Below are positions 27,802 to 37,640 of a stretch of DNA of 64,000 nucleotides, one piece after another. The position numbers were made by a program, and so were the translations under genes. The notes below the pieces were generated by a model. That model did no database searches, was not told the origin of the DNA, and worked only from the letters and a program-made list of their open reading frames with translations. Position 1 is the first letter of the stretch. Every line of letters begins with the position of its first letter. Origin of the DNA: DATJKD01 sp963728295 (lineage in GTDB: Bacteria > Pseudomonadota > Gammaproteobacteria > Steroidobacterales > Steroidobacteraceae); contig CAVSKB010000006.1 in assembly GCA_963728295.1 (NCBI GenBank), positions 496,001-560,000 of the forward strand, written 5' to 3'.

Positions 27802-29190
27802 GTGAGCGCCGTAATGCCCGCGCAACAGAACTTTGACGAGGACGCCTGGGACGACCTCCTCAACTACATCGAAGAGCGCCGTGTCATCCCGATCATCGGT
27901 CCCGAGCTGCTGCGGGTGCAGACCGACCGCGGGCTGCGGCTGCTCTACGACTGGCTGGCCGAGAAACTGGCCGCGCGCCTGCAGGTAGATACCAGCGGGC
28001 TGCCCCAGCCGCTGTCGCTCAACGACGTGGTGTGCTGTTACCTCGGCCAGCGTGGCCGGCGCGAGGAAGCGTACACGCGGCTGCGCGTCGATCATGCGCG
28101 AGGTCGAGTTCGAGCCGCCGCCCGCCCTGCGCCAGCTCGCGCAGATCACCGATTTCGACCTGTTCGTGACCACGACGTTCGACCCGCTGCTCGAGCAGGC
28201 GATCAACCTCGAGCGCTATCGGCGGCCAGCCGACCGCCGAGGTCATCGCCTATGCGCCGAACCGCGTCGCCGACCTTCCCGTCGAGCGCAGCCAGCTGCA
28301 GCGCGCCGGTCGTGTATCACCTGCTCGGCCGGCTCTCCGCCTCGCCGACCTACGTGATCTCCGACGAGGACATGCTCGAGTTCATCTGCGCGCTGCAGTG
28401 CGAGCACCTGACGCCGGAGAAGCTGTTCCACGAGCTCGAGCACAATCACCTGCTGCTCATCGGCAGCGATTTCTCCAACTGGCTGGCGCGGCTGTTCCTG
28501 CGCATGGCGAAGCGCCAGCGCCTCTCGGATCCGCGCGACGTCGGCGAGGTGCTCGCCGACGACCACACCATGCAGGACGAGCGGCTCGTCGCGTTCCTGC
28601 AGCAGGTAAGCGTGCGCACGCGCGTCTACGGCGGCGCGGAGTCGTTCGTCGCGGAGCTGCACGCGCGCTGGACGCAAGCGGCAGGCGGGCGGCCGGCGGC
28701 TCCGCGGCGGCTCGAACGCGCCGCAGCGCTTCCTGCCGCCCGCCCGCGAGATGCCGGACAACGCCGTCTTCATCAGCTACGCGCGCGAGGACCTGCCGGC
28801 CGTGCAGCGGCTCAAGGCGGCGCTGGACGCGGCCGGCATCGTCACGTGGTTCGACCTCGACCGGCTCGAAAGCGGCGACGACTACGACCGCAAGATCCAG
28901 CGCGAACATCGCGCGCTGCTGCTTCTTCATGCCCGTCATCTCCGCGACGACCCAGCGGCGCCACGAGGGCTATTTCCGCCGCGAGTGGAGCTACGCGGTC
29001 GACCGCTCGCGCAACATCGCCGAGGGCGCGGTGTTCATCCTGCCGGTCTGCATCGACGACACGCCCGAGGCCGAGGCGCTGGTGCCGGAAAAATTCCGGG
29101 CGCTGCACATCACGCGCACCGCCCGGTGGCGAGCCAGGTCCCGAGCTGCTGCGCCGGTTGCAGGAGCTCCTGAGCGGACGCCGCTCATGA
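27802..29190 (+). CDS. SIR2-like/TIR two-domain protein, putative NADase effector (six frameshifts)
   Basis: Reassembled over 463 codons. Residues about 10-290 form a SIR2-like domain: DDLLNYIEERRVIPIIGPEL, ITDFDLFVTTTFDPLLEQAI, VVYHLLGRLSASPTYVISDE, NHLLLIGSDFSNWLARLFLR, ESFVAELHARW. Residues about 315-450 are a TIR domain: NAVFISYAREDLPAVQRLKA, GIVTWFDLDRLESGDDYDRK with the Glu expected for NADase activity in LESG, and EGAVFILPVCIDDTPEAEAL. In the SIR2 part the usual GAG and TTNYD motifs read IGPE and TTTFD, so the catalytic Asn is replaced by Thr; the His is kept. Extra bases at 28087, 28220, 28302, 28708, 28904 and 29121 explain the breaks; six insertions keep the length a multiple of three. 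Start GTG 27802 follows GGAGG. The next gene begins inside its stop. Confidence 0.82.
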   Translation: MSAVMPAQQNFDEDAWDDLLNYIEERRVIPIIGPELLRVQTDRGLRLLYDWLAEKLAARLQVDTSGLPQPLSLNDVVCCYLGQRGRREEAYTRLRVDHARGRVRAAARPAPARADHRFRPVRDHDVRPAARAGDQPRALSAASRPPRSSPMRRTASPTFPSSAASCSAPVVYHLLGRLSASPTYVISDEDMLEFICALQCEHLTPEKLFHELEHNHLLLIGSDFSNWLARLFLRMAKRQRLSDPRDVGEVLADDHTMQDERLVAFLQQVSVRTRVYGGAESFVAELHARWTQAAGGRPAAPRRLERAAALPAARPRDAGQRRLHQLRARGPAGRAAAQGGAGRGRHRHVVRPRPARKRRRLRPQDPARTSRAAASSCPSSPRRPSGATRAISAASGATRSTARATSPRARCSSCRSASTTRPRPRRWCRKNSGRCTSRAPPGGEPGPELLRRLQELLSGRRS

Positions 29191-32100
29191 ACCGCCTCAG
29201 CTCGACGCCTCCGCCGGTTCGGCGGCCATCGACCCCGAGAATCCGTGGCTCGGCCTGTCCTCGTACACCGAGGAGAGCCGCGCCTACTTCCACGGCCGCG
29301 ACGAGGAAGCCGCCGAGCTCGCCCGTCGCGTGCAGCGCAAGCTCCTGACGGTGCTGTTCGGCCAGTCCGGCCTCGGCAAGACCTCGTTGCTGCGCGCAGG
29401 ACTCGTGCCGCGGCTGCGCGGCGAGGGCTATTGCCCGGTCTACGTGCGGGTCGACTACTCCCCCGATTCGCCGCCGCCGTCCGAGCAGATCAAGCAGGCG
29501 ATCTTCCGCGCGACCGAGGCCGCGGGGCACTGGACGCGGCCCGGCTCGGCCGTGGAGGGCGAGTCGCTCTGGGAGTTCCTGCACCATCGCGACGATCTGC
29601 TGCGCGATGCCAGCGGCCGCACGCTCCTCCCGCTGCTGATCTTCGACCAGTTCGAGGAGATCTTCACGCTGGCGCAGGCGGACGACGCCGGCCGGCTGCG
29701 CGCGAAGCGGTTCCTCGACGACCTCGCCGACCTCGTCGAGAACCGGCCGCCCGCGGATCTCGAGCGCCGTCTCGAGGAGGACGATGCCGTCGCCGAGCGA
29801 TTACGACTTCGCCCGCGCCGATTACCGCATCCTGATCGCGCTGCGCGAGGACTACCTCGCGCACCTCGAGAGCGTGAAGGGCGCGATGCCCTCGATCACG
29901 CAGAACCGCATGCGGCTCGCGCGCATGACCGGCGCGCAGGCGCTGAGCGCAGTCCTGAAGCCGGGCGGCCGGCTGGTCTCGCAGGAGGTGGCCGAGTCGA
30001 TCGTGCGGTTCGTGGCCGGCGGCGCCGAGCTCGCAAACGCCGAGGTGGAGCCGTCGCTGCTGAGCCTCGTCTGCCGCGAGCTGAACACCGTGCGGCTCGC
30101 GCAGGGCCGTGCGGAGATCTCAGCCGACCTGCTCGCGGGCTCGCGCGACACGATCCTGACCGAGTTCTACGAGCGCGCGCTGGCCGACCAGCCGCCCGGC
30201 GTGCGCCGCGTCATCGAGGACGAGCTGCTCACCGAGTCCGGCTACCGCGAGAGCCTGGCGGAGGAGCGGGTGCAGCAAGGCGCTCGCCGCCGCCGGCGCC
30301 GCGCCGGATGCGCTGGCGACGCTGGTCGATCGCCGGCTGCTGCGCATCGAGGAACGCCTCGACATGCGTCGCGTCGAGCTGACGCACGACGTGCTCTGCG
30401 GCGTGGTGCGTTCGAGCCGCGACCTGCGGCACGAGCGCGAGGCGCGCGACGAGGCGGAGCGCCAGCTCGCCGCCCAGAAGGAGCGCGAGGCACAGACGCA
30501 CCGCACGCTCGTGCGCACGCGGATCGTCGCCGGCGTTTGCGCCGTGCTCATGCTTGTGGCGTTCGCCGGCGCGGCGTTCGGCTGGGTCAACTACCGCCGC
30601 GCCCGCGCGGCGGACGTCGCGGCCCAGCAGGCACGAGCCGACGCGGAGAAGCTCGTCGGGTTCCTGATCGAGGACTTCTACGCCGAGCTGCAGCCCACCG
30701 GGCGGGTCGAGACGATGGGCAAGCTCGCGCGCATGGCGGTGAGTTATTACGACGGCCTGCCGGCCGGGCTGCTGACGCGCCAGACACAGATCTATCGAGG
30801 CATGGCCCTGATTCGCGCGGGCGGTGCGGCGCTCGCGAGCGACGACGTCGAGGGCAGCGGCGAGCGTCTCAGCACGGCGCGCGCACTGTTCGAGAAGCTA
30901 CGCGCGGAAGGCGATACGAGCGAGCCGGTCACGCTGGGTCTCGCGCTTGCGCTCTTTACCCCCTTTTCGGCCTGGGGTCCGGGTGGTGGGCCGACATCGA
31001 AGCAGGAGGACCTTCCGCAGGCCGCCGATCTGCTGCGGCCGTTCGTCGGCAATCCCGAGAGCTCGCGCCAGACCCGACTCGTATACGCGGACATCCTCAA
31101 TCACCTGAGTCACCGCCAGCCGGAAGCGACGGCGGTTGAAACCTGCGAAGAGGCGCGTCGCATCCTGGTAGGCCTCGGCGCGCTCGACCTTTCCGACCTG
31201 CAAGCGACCTCCGTCTACGCTGATACCGCCGACTCGCAGGCCCGCCACGCGCTGACGCTTGGTCGGCTCGACGACGTCGCGCGCCTGGAGCAGGAGGTGT
31301 ACGAGCTGGCTGAGAAGGTGCTCGCGCGGCGGCCGGGCGACCTGCGGTCCATGGCGAACCGTGCACTGGCCGCGGACGTGCTGGGCAACCTCGCGGCTCG
31401 CCAGTATGACTACGCTGCGGCCGCGGACTACGCGGCAAAGGCCGAGCAGGCGGGCGAGCGCTACGTGGCGTTCAACCCATCGGACGCGGCTGCCTGGTCG
31501 TACTGGATCCGGGGGAAGAACCAGGTGGCCGACACCCTGCTCGAGCAAGGTCGCGTGCAGGATGTCATCGCGATGTTGCGCGCGACGATGGCTCTGACAA
31601 AGGACGATCGTGCCCTCCCGAACCTCAGTGCGCAGCTCAACTGGACGGGGTTCCGGCTCGCCGAGCTCTCGGCCGAAGTCGGTCAGCCCAGGACCGCAGA
31701 ACAGGACCTGCGGGACGCGCTGCGCGCTCACGCGCAGTTCGTGGCCTTCACACCCAGCGAGAGCATGAATCGTGTCCTGTACCTGTATATGGAGGGCATG
31801 TGGCGCGCACGGTTGAAATCGCTGGCGGGTGACGACGCATCCGCGCTCGACGACGCATCACGCATCGCCGGGCGTATCAGGCAGATCGAGGTTCCCGCCG
31901 ACAACCCGACCCCCGGCAACATCCGGAACAATTACCTGCGCCACCTGCTGACGACAGCCGCTGCCGCGGCGATAAGAACGGGCCGATATGCCGAGGCCGA
32001 GGCCGCATCACGGGAGCGACTTGGGCTGCCGCCCGACCGCTTCTCCGACGACGACCCGGACCTCGAACGATCGCGGGCCCGCGCAATGCTCGCCCATGCC

Positions 32101-32403
32101 ATGGCAAAGCAGGACCGTGCGGGAGACGCCCGGGAAGCCCTGCGTCCCGCCCTGGAATATTACCGGCGCGAGCAGAAGGCGGGCGCCAGTGGTCTCACGT
32201 TCCGGCGCGATTTTGCCCATGCGCTCTACGTGAGCGCGCTGAGCGAGGCCGATGACCCGGCGGGCCGGGCGAGGAGAGACCGGGCGCTGGCGGAAGCGGC
32301 CGGCCTGATCGCGGGCGAATCGGCCGAGGCCCGGCGACTCGTGGACATACGTGAGGTGAGCGATTGGATCGCGGCAGCGCGCGGTCGCGCTGCAGCTACT
32401 TGA
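29187..32403 (+). CDS. nSTAND NTPase with transmembrane helix and TPR-like C-terminus (frameshifted at the 5' part)
   Basis: About 1070 residues. NPWLGLSSYTEESRAYFHGR leads into Walker A LFGQSGLGKTSLLRAG, then Walker B LLPLLIFDQFEEIFTLAQ. The DQFEE form is typical of nSTAND1 ATPases. A winged-helix-like end (ALATLVDRRLLRIEERLD, RVELTHDVLCGVVRSSRD) follows, then a coiled coil (DEAERQLAAQKEREAQTHRT), one transmembrane helix (IVAGVCAVLMLVAFAGAAFG) and about 600 residues of TPR-like helices (ARHALTLGRLDDVARLEQEV, ALAADVLGNLAARQYDYAAA). Breaks lie near 29200, at 29798 and at about 30279; from 30364 to the stop the frame is intact. The start overlaps the stop of the SIR2-TIR gene (ATGA-type), so the two are co-translated. 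STAND NTPases act as switchable sensors; the TPR part is the likely ligand-sensing region, here probably across the membrane. Confidence 0.82.
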
Positions 32404-32845
32404 GGCAGACGACCAGCTTCGCGGAGTGGCTGCGCCAGTTGATCGGGATGACGAACGGGCGGCAGCCCGCGGGAGCCTGTACGTCCTTGCCGCTGCCCGC
32501 GACGACTTCCGGCGCCGAGATCATGAACTCCTTGCCAAAATCGCGACGCGCGTTGCCGGAGATCGTGTTTGCCACCTCGCCGACCAGGTCGCACAGGTTG
32601 TCGTGCGACACGTCGCTTTCGTTCATCTTCATCAACATGACGATCAGCATGCCGCGCGGCGCCGTGAAATAGACGATGCCGGTGCGGCGCCCCGTCACGT
32701 TGATGATGCCGGTGTACTCGGCGGTCTCCGGCGGGCCCTGCGTGACGAGATACGGCGAGCCCACGGTGGCGGGCTGCTGCGCGGCGACCTCGAAGTATCG
32801 GGTCGTCCCGTAAACGAACGTGCGTATTTCGTGCTCGTCGAACAT
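32396..32845 (-). CDS. CheX-family chemotaxis phosphatase-like protein
   Basis: 149 residues: EIRTFVYGTTRYFEVAAQQP, YTGIINVTGRRTGIVYFTAP, DNLCDLVGEVANTISGNARR, PFVIPINWRSHSAKLVVCLK. The E-x3-N pair within GEVANTISGNARR is the CheX/CheC/FliY phosphatase motif for dephosphorylating CheY-P. It starts 5 bases after the CheY-like stop and overlaps the convergent STAND gene by 8 bases at the 3' end. Confidence 0.85.
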   Translation of the reverse strand: MFDEHEIRTFVYGTTRYFEVAAQQPATVGSPYLVTQGPPETAEYTGIINVTGRRTGIVYFTAPRGMLIVMLMKMNESDVSHDNLCDLVGEVANTISGNARRDFGKEFMISAPEVVAGSGKDVQAPAGCRPFVIPINWRSHSAKLVVCLK

Positions 32846-32850
32846 GTGGC

Positions 32851-33240
32851 TCACGCGCTGCCGAGCAACTCTTCCAGCGCATCGTTGAGCTGACGGTCCG
32901 AGAACGGCTTGTTGAGGAAGCCGTTTGCTCCTTTCTCCATGGCCTCGACGGCCGTCGCCTTGTCGGCGAGTGCGGATATCACGAGGATCAGGACGTCGGG
33001 CTTGATGGCGACGATCCGCTCGACGCACTCGATGCCGTCCATATGCGGCATCGTGATGTCCATCGTGACGACGTCGGGGTCGGTCTTGCAGAAGAGTTCG
33101 AGCGCGTCGAGGCCGTTGGCGGCGGAGCCGACGACCTCGAGCTGGGGTATGTTCTGACAGCGCTCGATTCGACGGCGCATGATGTTCGAGTCGTCGACGA
33201 TGAGCAGCCTGAGCGGCTTTGTGCGGGGCACTGCGGACAT
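32851..33240 (-). CDS. Single-domain CheY-like response regulator
   Basis: 129 residues. It has the acidic pair and phosphoacceptor Asp of a receiver domain (LLIVDDSNIMRRRIE; VVTMDITMPHMDGIECV), the conserved Thr/Ser as ISALADKATAVEAM, and the Lys in FLNKPF. No output domain, so it acts by protein-protein contact, most likely as phosphoacceptor for the adjacent CheA-like kinase and substrate of the adjacent CheX. Confidence 0.92.
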   Translation of the reverse strand: MSAVPRTKPLRLLIVDDSNIMRRRIERCQNIPQLEVVGSAANGLDALELFCKTDPDVVTMDITMPHMDGIECVERIVAIKPDVLILVISALADKATAVEAMEKGANGFLNKPFSDRQLNDALEELLGSA

Positions 33241-33258
33241 TTTCTCGATCCCCGCCGG

Positions 33259-35404
33259 TCAGGCGACGGCGCCCTGCTGGACGCTCTCGTTCGGCAGCAG
33301 GATCTTGAACCGGGTGTACTTGCCCGGAGCGGTCGACACCGAGATCTTGCCACCCATGCCGCGCACGGTCTTCCACACGACATCGAGGCCGACGCCGCGA
33401 CCCGCGTCCTTCGTCTCCTGGTCCTGGGTCGAGAACCCGGGTCGGAAAATGAGCCCTATCGCTGCCTTGCCATCGATCGCGCGGGCTTCCTCGGCGGTGA
33501 TGGTGCCGCGGCGCACGGCCACTTCCTTGATCTGCTCGGCATGGAGGCCTGCGCCGTCGTCCTGGAAGACCATCTCGATCCCGTTGCCCGCGCGTGTGAA
33601 TTCGAGCTGCATCGTCCCGGTGTCTGGCTTGCCACTCGCGAGACGCTGGGTCTGGGCCTCGATGCCGTGTACGACGGCGTTGCGGACGAACTGGATGGCG
33701 ACCGCGCGCACCGTGCGCAGGAAGTCGCTCGGCACGAGCTCGAGACCGCGGACCTCGAAGCGGACCTTCTTGCCGTACTCGCCGGCAATCCGCTGAGCGA
33801 GCGTCTCGAGCCCGCTTGTGACGTCCTGAACCGGTCGCTGCATGAGTACGCGGCGAGACATCCATCGCCTGCGACGGCCATGGTCCCGCCGCTCACGATG
33901 GCTCCGACCTGTGCCGCCGCGCGCAGGCCATCGAGCTGGTCGATGAGCTCGCGCACCGTCTTGAAGTGCGCGAACAGGTCGTCGAGCCGCACGAGCAGCG
34001 GCAGAAAGTCGTTACCGGAGAGCTCCTGGCGATCACGCAGCTCCTTGCAGCATGTCCTCGAACGCGTGCGCGCGGTTCTCGACGGTGACGAGACCGAGCG
34101 CGGCCGCCTCGCCCTTGAGCTTGTGCATCTCGCGGAACATCTGGTCGATCTTCTGCCGGAAACCCGCATCGTCGCGCGCCGGCACCTTGAGCACCGTGTT
34201 GATCATGCCTCAGCGTCGCGTCGCTGTCGGAGAGGAACGACACGAGCTGACGGGGCTCGACCCGCAGAATGCCGACGAGCATGTCCATCTGCACCGAGTT
34301 GCCCGACTGCGAGTCCTTGAGCTCTCGCGCGAGCAGCACCCGCGAGGTCACATCGTTCACCGACACGAGGATCTGCCGTGCGCCGCTGTCATCCTTGACC
34401 CGATGGAAGTCGAACTCGAGATACCGGATGTCGCGCCCGCCGTGATTGCGGTCGAAGTTGACCTCGACCTCGGCGAGAGGATTGATGCTCTTGATGAGGT
34501 TCTCGTTGACGCGCTCGCCCCAGAGCAGCTTGACGTACTTCGTGGCCGTATCGAGTGTCTTCTCCGGGACCAGCCCCCGCAGCAGCTCCTCGAAGGTCAT
34601 GCCGTCGAAACTGTCACGCCGCATGAGCGCGCCCAGCGCCGTCGAATGCGCCTTGCCGATGCGGAAGTCGCTGTCGATCAGGAACAGGCCCTCCTTCACC
34701 GTGCCCAGGATGTCGCGGGTCTGGCTCTGGGCCTCGCGCGCAACTCGCTCATGACGCGACTTGAGCAGCTGCACGTACAGCAGCAGCGCCACCAGCGCCG
34801 AGGCGAATGCCACGCCGATGATCATCAGCTTGCGCAGCATCGCCGCCCCGTCCGCAACGTCGCGCTCGAGGCGGGTGCCGATGGATGCCATCTGCCGGGT
34901 GAGCTGCGGCGCGGTCTCGCGCCCGAACGTAAGCGCGTTACGCGCGTCCTGGAGCAGCTCTCGACCGGCTGCGTTGATGCGGGTTCCGGTGGTATCGGAG
35001 TCGCTGTAGGGGATGCCGGCGAAGCCGGCGATCGGCGCCACCTGCGCGTTGTAAGCGCTCCAGAGTTGCCGCGCCTGGGCGAGCTCCGGCGCCCGCTGCG
35101 TCGTTGACTCGCCGAGTTGAGTCAACGCGGCGTCGTAATCGCGCACCGTGGCGCTCAGGTCCTTGAGCGACTGGCCGATGTAGGCGCCGCCGCGCAGCTG
35201 GTCGCGGAGTGCCGCGAGCAGCCGCATCATTACTTCCGGCTGGCCGCGCTGCTCGCTTACGAGCTTGAGCGCCGCGCTGTTGGCGGAAAGGTCGTGGGCC
35301 AACCGGTAACCCGGTACCAGCACGGTACCGATGAACGCCACCAGCAGGACCAGAAAGCCTGCCATGGTGGCCGTGTCCCGGTATCGTGCGAACAGGTCGC
35401 GCAT
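33259..35404 (-). CDS. Membrane CheA-like histidine kinase with PAS and HPt domains (frameshifted)
   Basis: About 715 codons. Order: transmembrane helix (MAGFLVLLVAFIGTVLVPGY), a periplasmic helical domain (about 200 residues), a second helix (MIIGVAFASALVALLLYVQL), a PAS-like domain (DILGTVKEGLFLIDSDFRIG), an HPt domain (FREMHKLKGEAAALGL, phosphoryl His in MHKLKG), and a CheA-type ATPase with N box FVRNAVVHGIEAQ, G1 DDGAGL and G2 GRGVGLDVVWKTV. It ends right after the ATPase (LLPNESVQQGAVA), so the CheW-like domain of true CheA is missing. Frame changes lie near 34200, 34040 and 33860. Sensor integrated in the membrane rather than through MCP receptors is inferred. Confidence 0.85.
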
Positions 35405-35441
35405 GCGGTGTGATCTCCTCGGTGTGTCCTGAAACGGCGAC

Positions 35442-37640
35442 TCAGCGGTTCGAGTCGTCGCCGGGCTTGAAGACCATGACGGTGCCCGAGATGGCTTCGA
35501 CCGGCTGACCGTCGACTTCGTAGGGCTTGAAGCGCCAGCGGCGAACGGCTGCGAGCGCTACCTCGTCGAACACGCCGGCGGGAGTCGAGGCAGTGACCGC
35601 CGCGTCCTTGACCCGGCCGTCGGTGCCGACGGTGTATTTCACACGCACATCGCCGCTCAGCTCCTTTGCGAGCGCCTGTCGCGGATACTCGGGAGCGACA
35701 TAGCGCGTGCGCTTGAGCCGGTCCGCAGTGACCTGCACCGGTGCCGCCAGCGCCGGCACGCGCGCAGCCTCGATGCTCGACTCGACGGCCTGCACGTCCT
35801 GCAGGTTGAGCCCGAGCTGGCGCGCGGCGACGACGTGACGTTCGGCGTCGTCGAGCTTTCCGGCCGCAAGGGAGCTGCGGCTCTGTTCGAGCAGCCTGGC
35901 CGACAGCACGCCTGCAGCGGCGGCCGCAGCTCCGGCGTCGCTCGCACGCAGCGCGTTCAGATGGAAGAGCGCGCTGTCCTGCGCGGGCTCGAGCAGCCGT
36001 CCGTCATTGATGCGCTCCTGCAACAGCTTCGCGTTCCTGTCGGCGTCAGACACGGTCGCCTTCGCCACGGTCGCGACCCGTACCTCGCGTTGCACGGCGC
36101 TGATTCGGGCCGCGCTTGCGCCGATCTCCCGCGCCTCATCGAGCCAGCGCTCGTACTCCGCCGCCTGCCTTGCGACACCTGCTTCACGCGCGCGCTTCAG
36201 GTATGCGTTCTCCAGCTCGCGCCCCGCGGCGACGGTGCGCCGCGAGTCGCCGGCGACTTTCCGCAGCTGCGCCACGTGGAACTTCGCGCTGTCGTTGGCG
36301 GGCTCGACCAGCCGGCCCTCGCGGATGCGGGCCGAGACGAGCTCGGCCAGTCGCTGGGTGCGCGCGTCGACCTGCCGTCTCTCGACCTCCTCGCGCAGCC
36401 GCGCGGTACGCTCCGGCGGCAGTACGCCCGACTGCGTCGCCTGGCGAAGGAGCGCCGCTGCGCGGTCCGCCTCGTTGCTCTCGAGGGCGGCCGAGATGCG
36501 TACCTCGACAAGCCTCGCTTCCGTGGCCTTGAGCTCCGGATCGGCAGGCTTGATGAGCTTGAGACGTGCGAGCGTCGCCGACGCCTCGTCGTAGCGCTGC
36601 TCGGTCATGGCGGACTGCAGGCGAACGTCGAGCAGGCCACCGATGCGTGTCAGTCCCTCGAGCGCCTCGCCGTTATCCGGCTCCTGCGCCAGCGCGGAGC
36701 GGTAGTAGAGGAGCGCGTTGTCCTTTTCGGGATCCGTGTAGCGGCGATCGCGAAACGCAATCCGCGCCTTGTCGAGCAGTTCGTCGATCGGGGCCTGCAC
36801 GAATGCCTGCGGCGCGGGGGTCGCGCTTGGAGTTGCCTCCGCAGGCACCGCGGGCGGGGCGGATTCCGACGGGACCACCATCGGTGCCGGCGGCTCGTCG
36901 GTCACGGACGTTGCTGCGGGCTCCTCGACGGAGGACGCCGTCGAAGCCGGGCCGGTAGTCTCGCTGCGCCGCAGTACGACCCATGCGGCGGCGCCTGCAA
37001 CCAGTACGACGGCAACGATACCGCCCATGATCAACGCACGCGGCGGACCGCTGCGCGTCGGCGGGCCGGCCTCGGGCCGCGCGTCTGCCGCGAAGTCCGA
37101 GGCAGACACGGACCGCGAAGGCCGCACGGCCGGCCGGTTCGTCGCCGCATCCAAACGGAGCGGCTGCGGCGCCTCCTGCGGCCGGGTGGTGACGTTTCGG
37201 CGCGCCAGCGCCTCTTCCCGTGCGCCTTCGAGCACCGCTGCAGTCTTGGCCGTTTCCAGGGGGACCGGCAGCACGGCAAACGTCGGGGAACGCTTGATCG
37301 CCTGCGCGACCGCCCCCGTCTGATCCGCGGGCGCGAAGACCACGATCACGCTGAGCCCGTTTGCCGGCTGCAGCTGATCGATGACCTCGCCCGGTTTCTG
37401 GTGCTCGCGGGCATCGATCATGACCACGCAAGGGTCCGATCCCTGGATGAGCTCGCGCGCAGCCGCGATCGTGTCCGCGTGCCGGATCGCCGACTCGCCG
37501 TCCAGCGCTTGGCCGAGCTGCTCGAGCAACTCGTCGCTCTGCGTCACGGCGATGAATTCCACCCGCGACGGAGTATCTGCGCGGGCGTTTGACGAAGACG
37601 CCTGGTTCGAATTCGCGCGAGCTTGCGGGAACGCCGCCAA
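35442..37640 (-). CDS. TonB-family protein with N-terminal receiver-like domain and TPR-like repeats
   Basis: 732 residues, intact. Residues 25-150 resemble a receiver domain (SRVEFIAVTQSDELLEQLGQ, SDPCVVMIDAREHQKPGEVI, FAVLPVPLETAKTAAVLEGA), with Asp in MIDAR but Pro rather than Lys near the end, so phosphorylation is doubtful. A transmembrane helix follows (LIMGGIVAVVLVAGAAAWVV), a Pro/Ala-rich linker, then helical TPR-like repeats including two near-copies of the type RINDGRLLEPAQDSALFHLN and RIREGRLVEPANDSAKFHVA. The C-terminal 90 residues are a TonB domain (YVAPEYPRQALAKELSGDVR, AAVRRWRFKPYEVDGQPVEA). First gene of the four-gene signalling operon; 37 bases to the kinase. Confidence 0.85.
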   Translation of the reverse strand: MAAFPQARANSNQASSSNARADTPSRVEFIAVTQSDELLEQLGQALDGESAIRHADTIAAARELIQGSDPCVVMIDAREHQKPGEVIDQLQPANGLSVIVVFAPADQTGAVAQAIKRSPTFAVLPVPLETAKTAAVLEGAREEALARRNVTTRPQEAPQPLRLDAATNRPAVRPSRSVSASDFAADARPEAGPPTRSGPPRALIMGGIVAVVLVAGAAAWVVLRRSETTGPASTASSVEEPAATSVTDEPPAPMVVPSESAPPAVPAEATPSATPAPQAFVQAPIDELLDKARIAFRDRRYTDPEKDNALLYYRSALAQEPDNGEALEGLTRIGGLLDVRLQSAMTEQRYDEASATLARLKLIKPADPELKATEARLVEVRISAALESNEADRAAALLRQATQSGVLPPERTARLREEVERRQVDARTQRLAELVSARIREGRLVEPANDSAKFHVAQLRKVAGDSRRTVAAGRELENAYLKRAREAGVARQAAEYERWLDEAREIGASAARISAVQREVRVATVAKATVSDADRNAKLLQERINDGRLLEPAQDSALFHLNALRASDAGAAAAAAGVLSARLLEQSRSSLAAGKLDDAERHVVAARQLGLNLQDVQAVESSIEAARVPALAAPVQVTADRLKRTRYVAPEYPRQALAKELSGDVRVKYTVGTDGRVKDAAVTASTPAGVFDEVALAAVRRWRFKPYEVDGQPVEAISGTVMVFKPGDDSNR

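Noticed and set aside
33043..34320. Long plus-strand frame opposite the CheA-like kinase
   Set aside because: Antisense shadow; kinase N, G1 and G2 boxes and the HPt His are on the minus strand.
35835..37592. A 585-codon open frame on the plus strand opposite the TonB-family gene
   Set aside because: Shadow of a high-GC gene. The minus-strand frame has a transmembrane helix, TPR-like repeats and a TonB domain, while this one has only Arg/Gly-rich low-complexity sequence.
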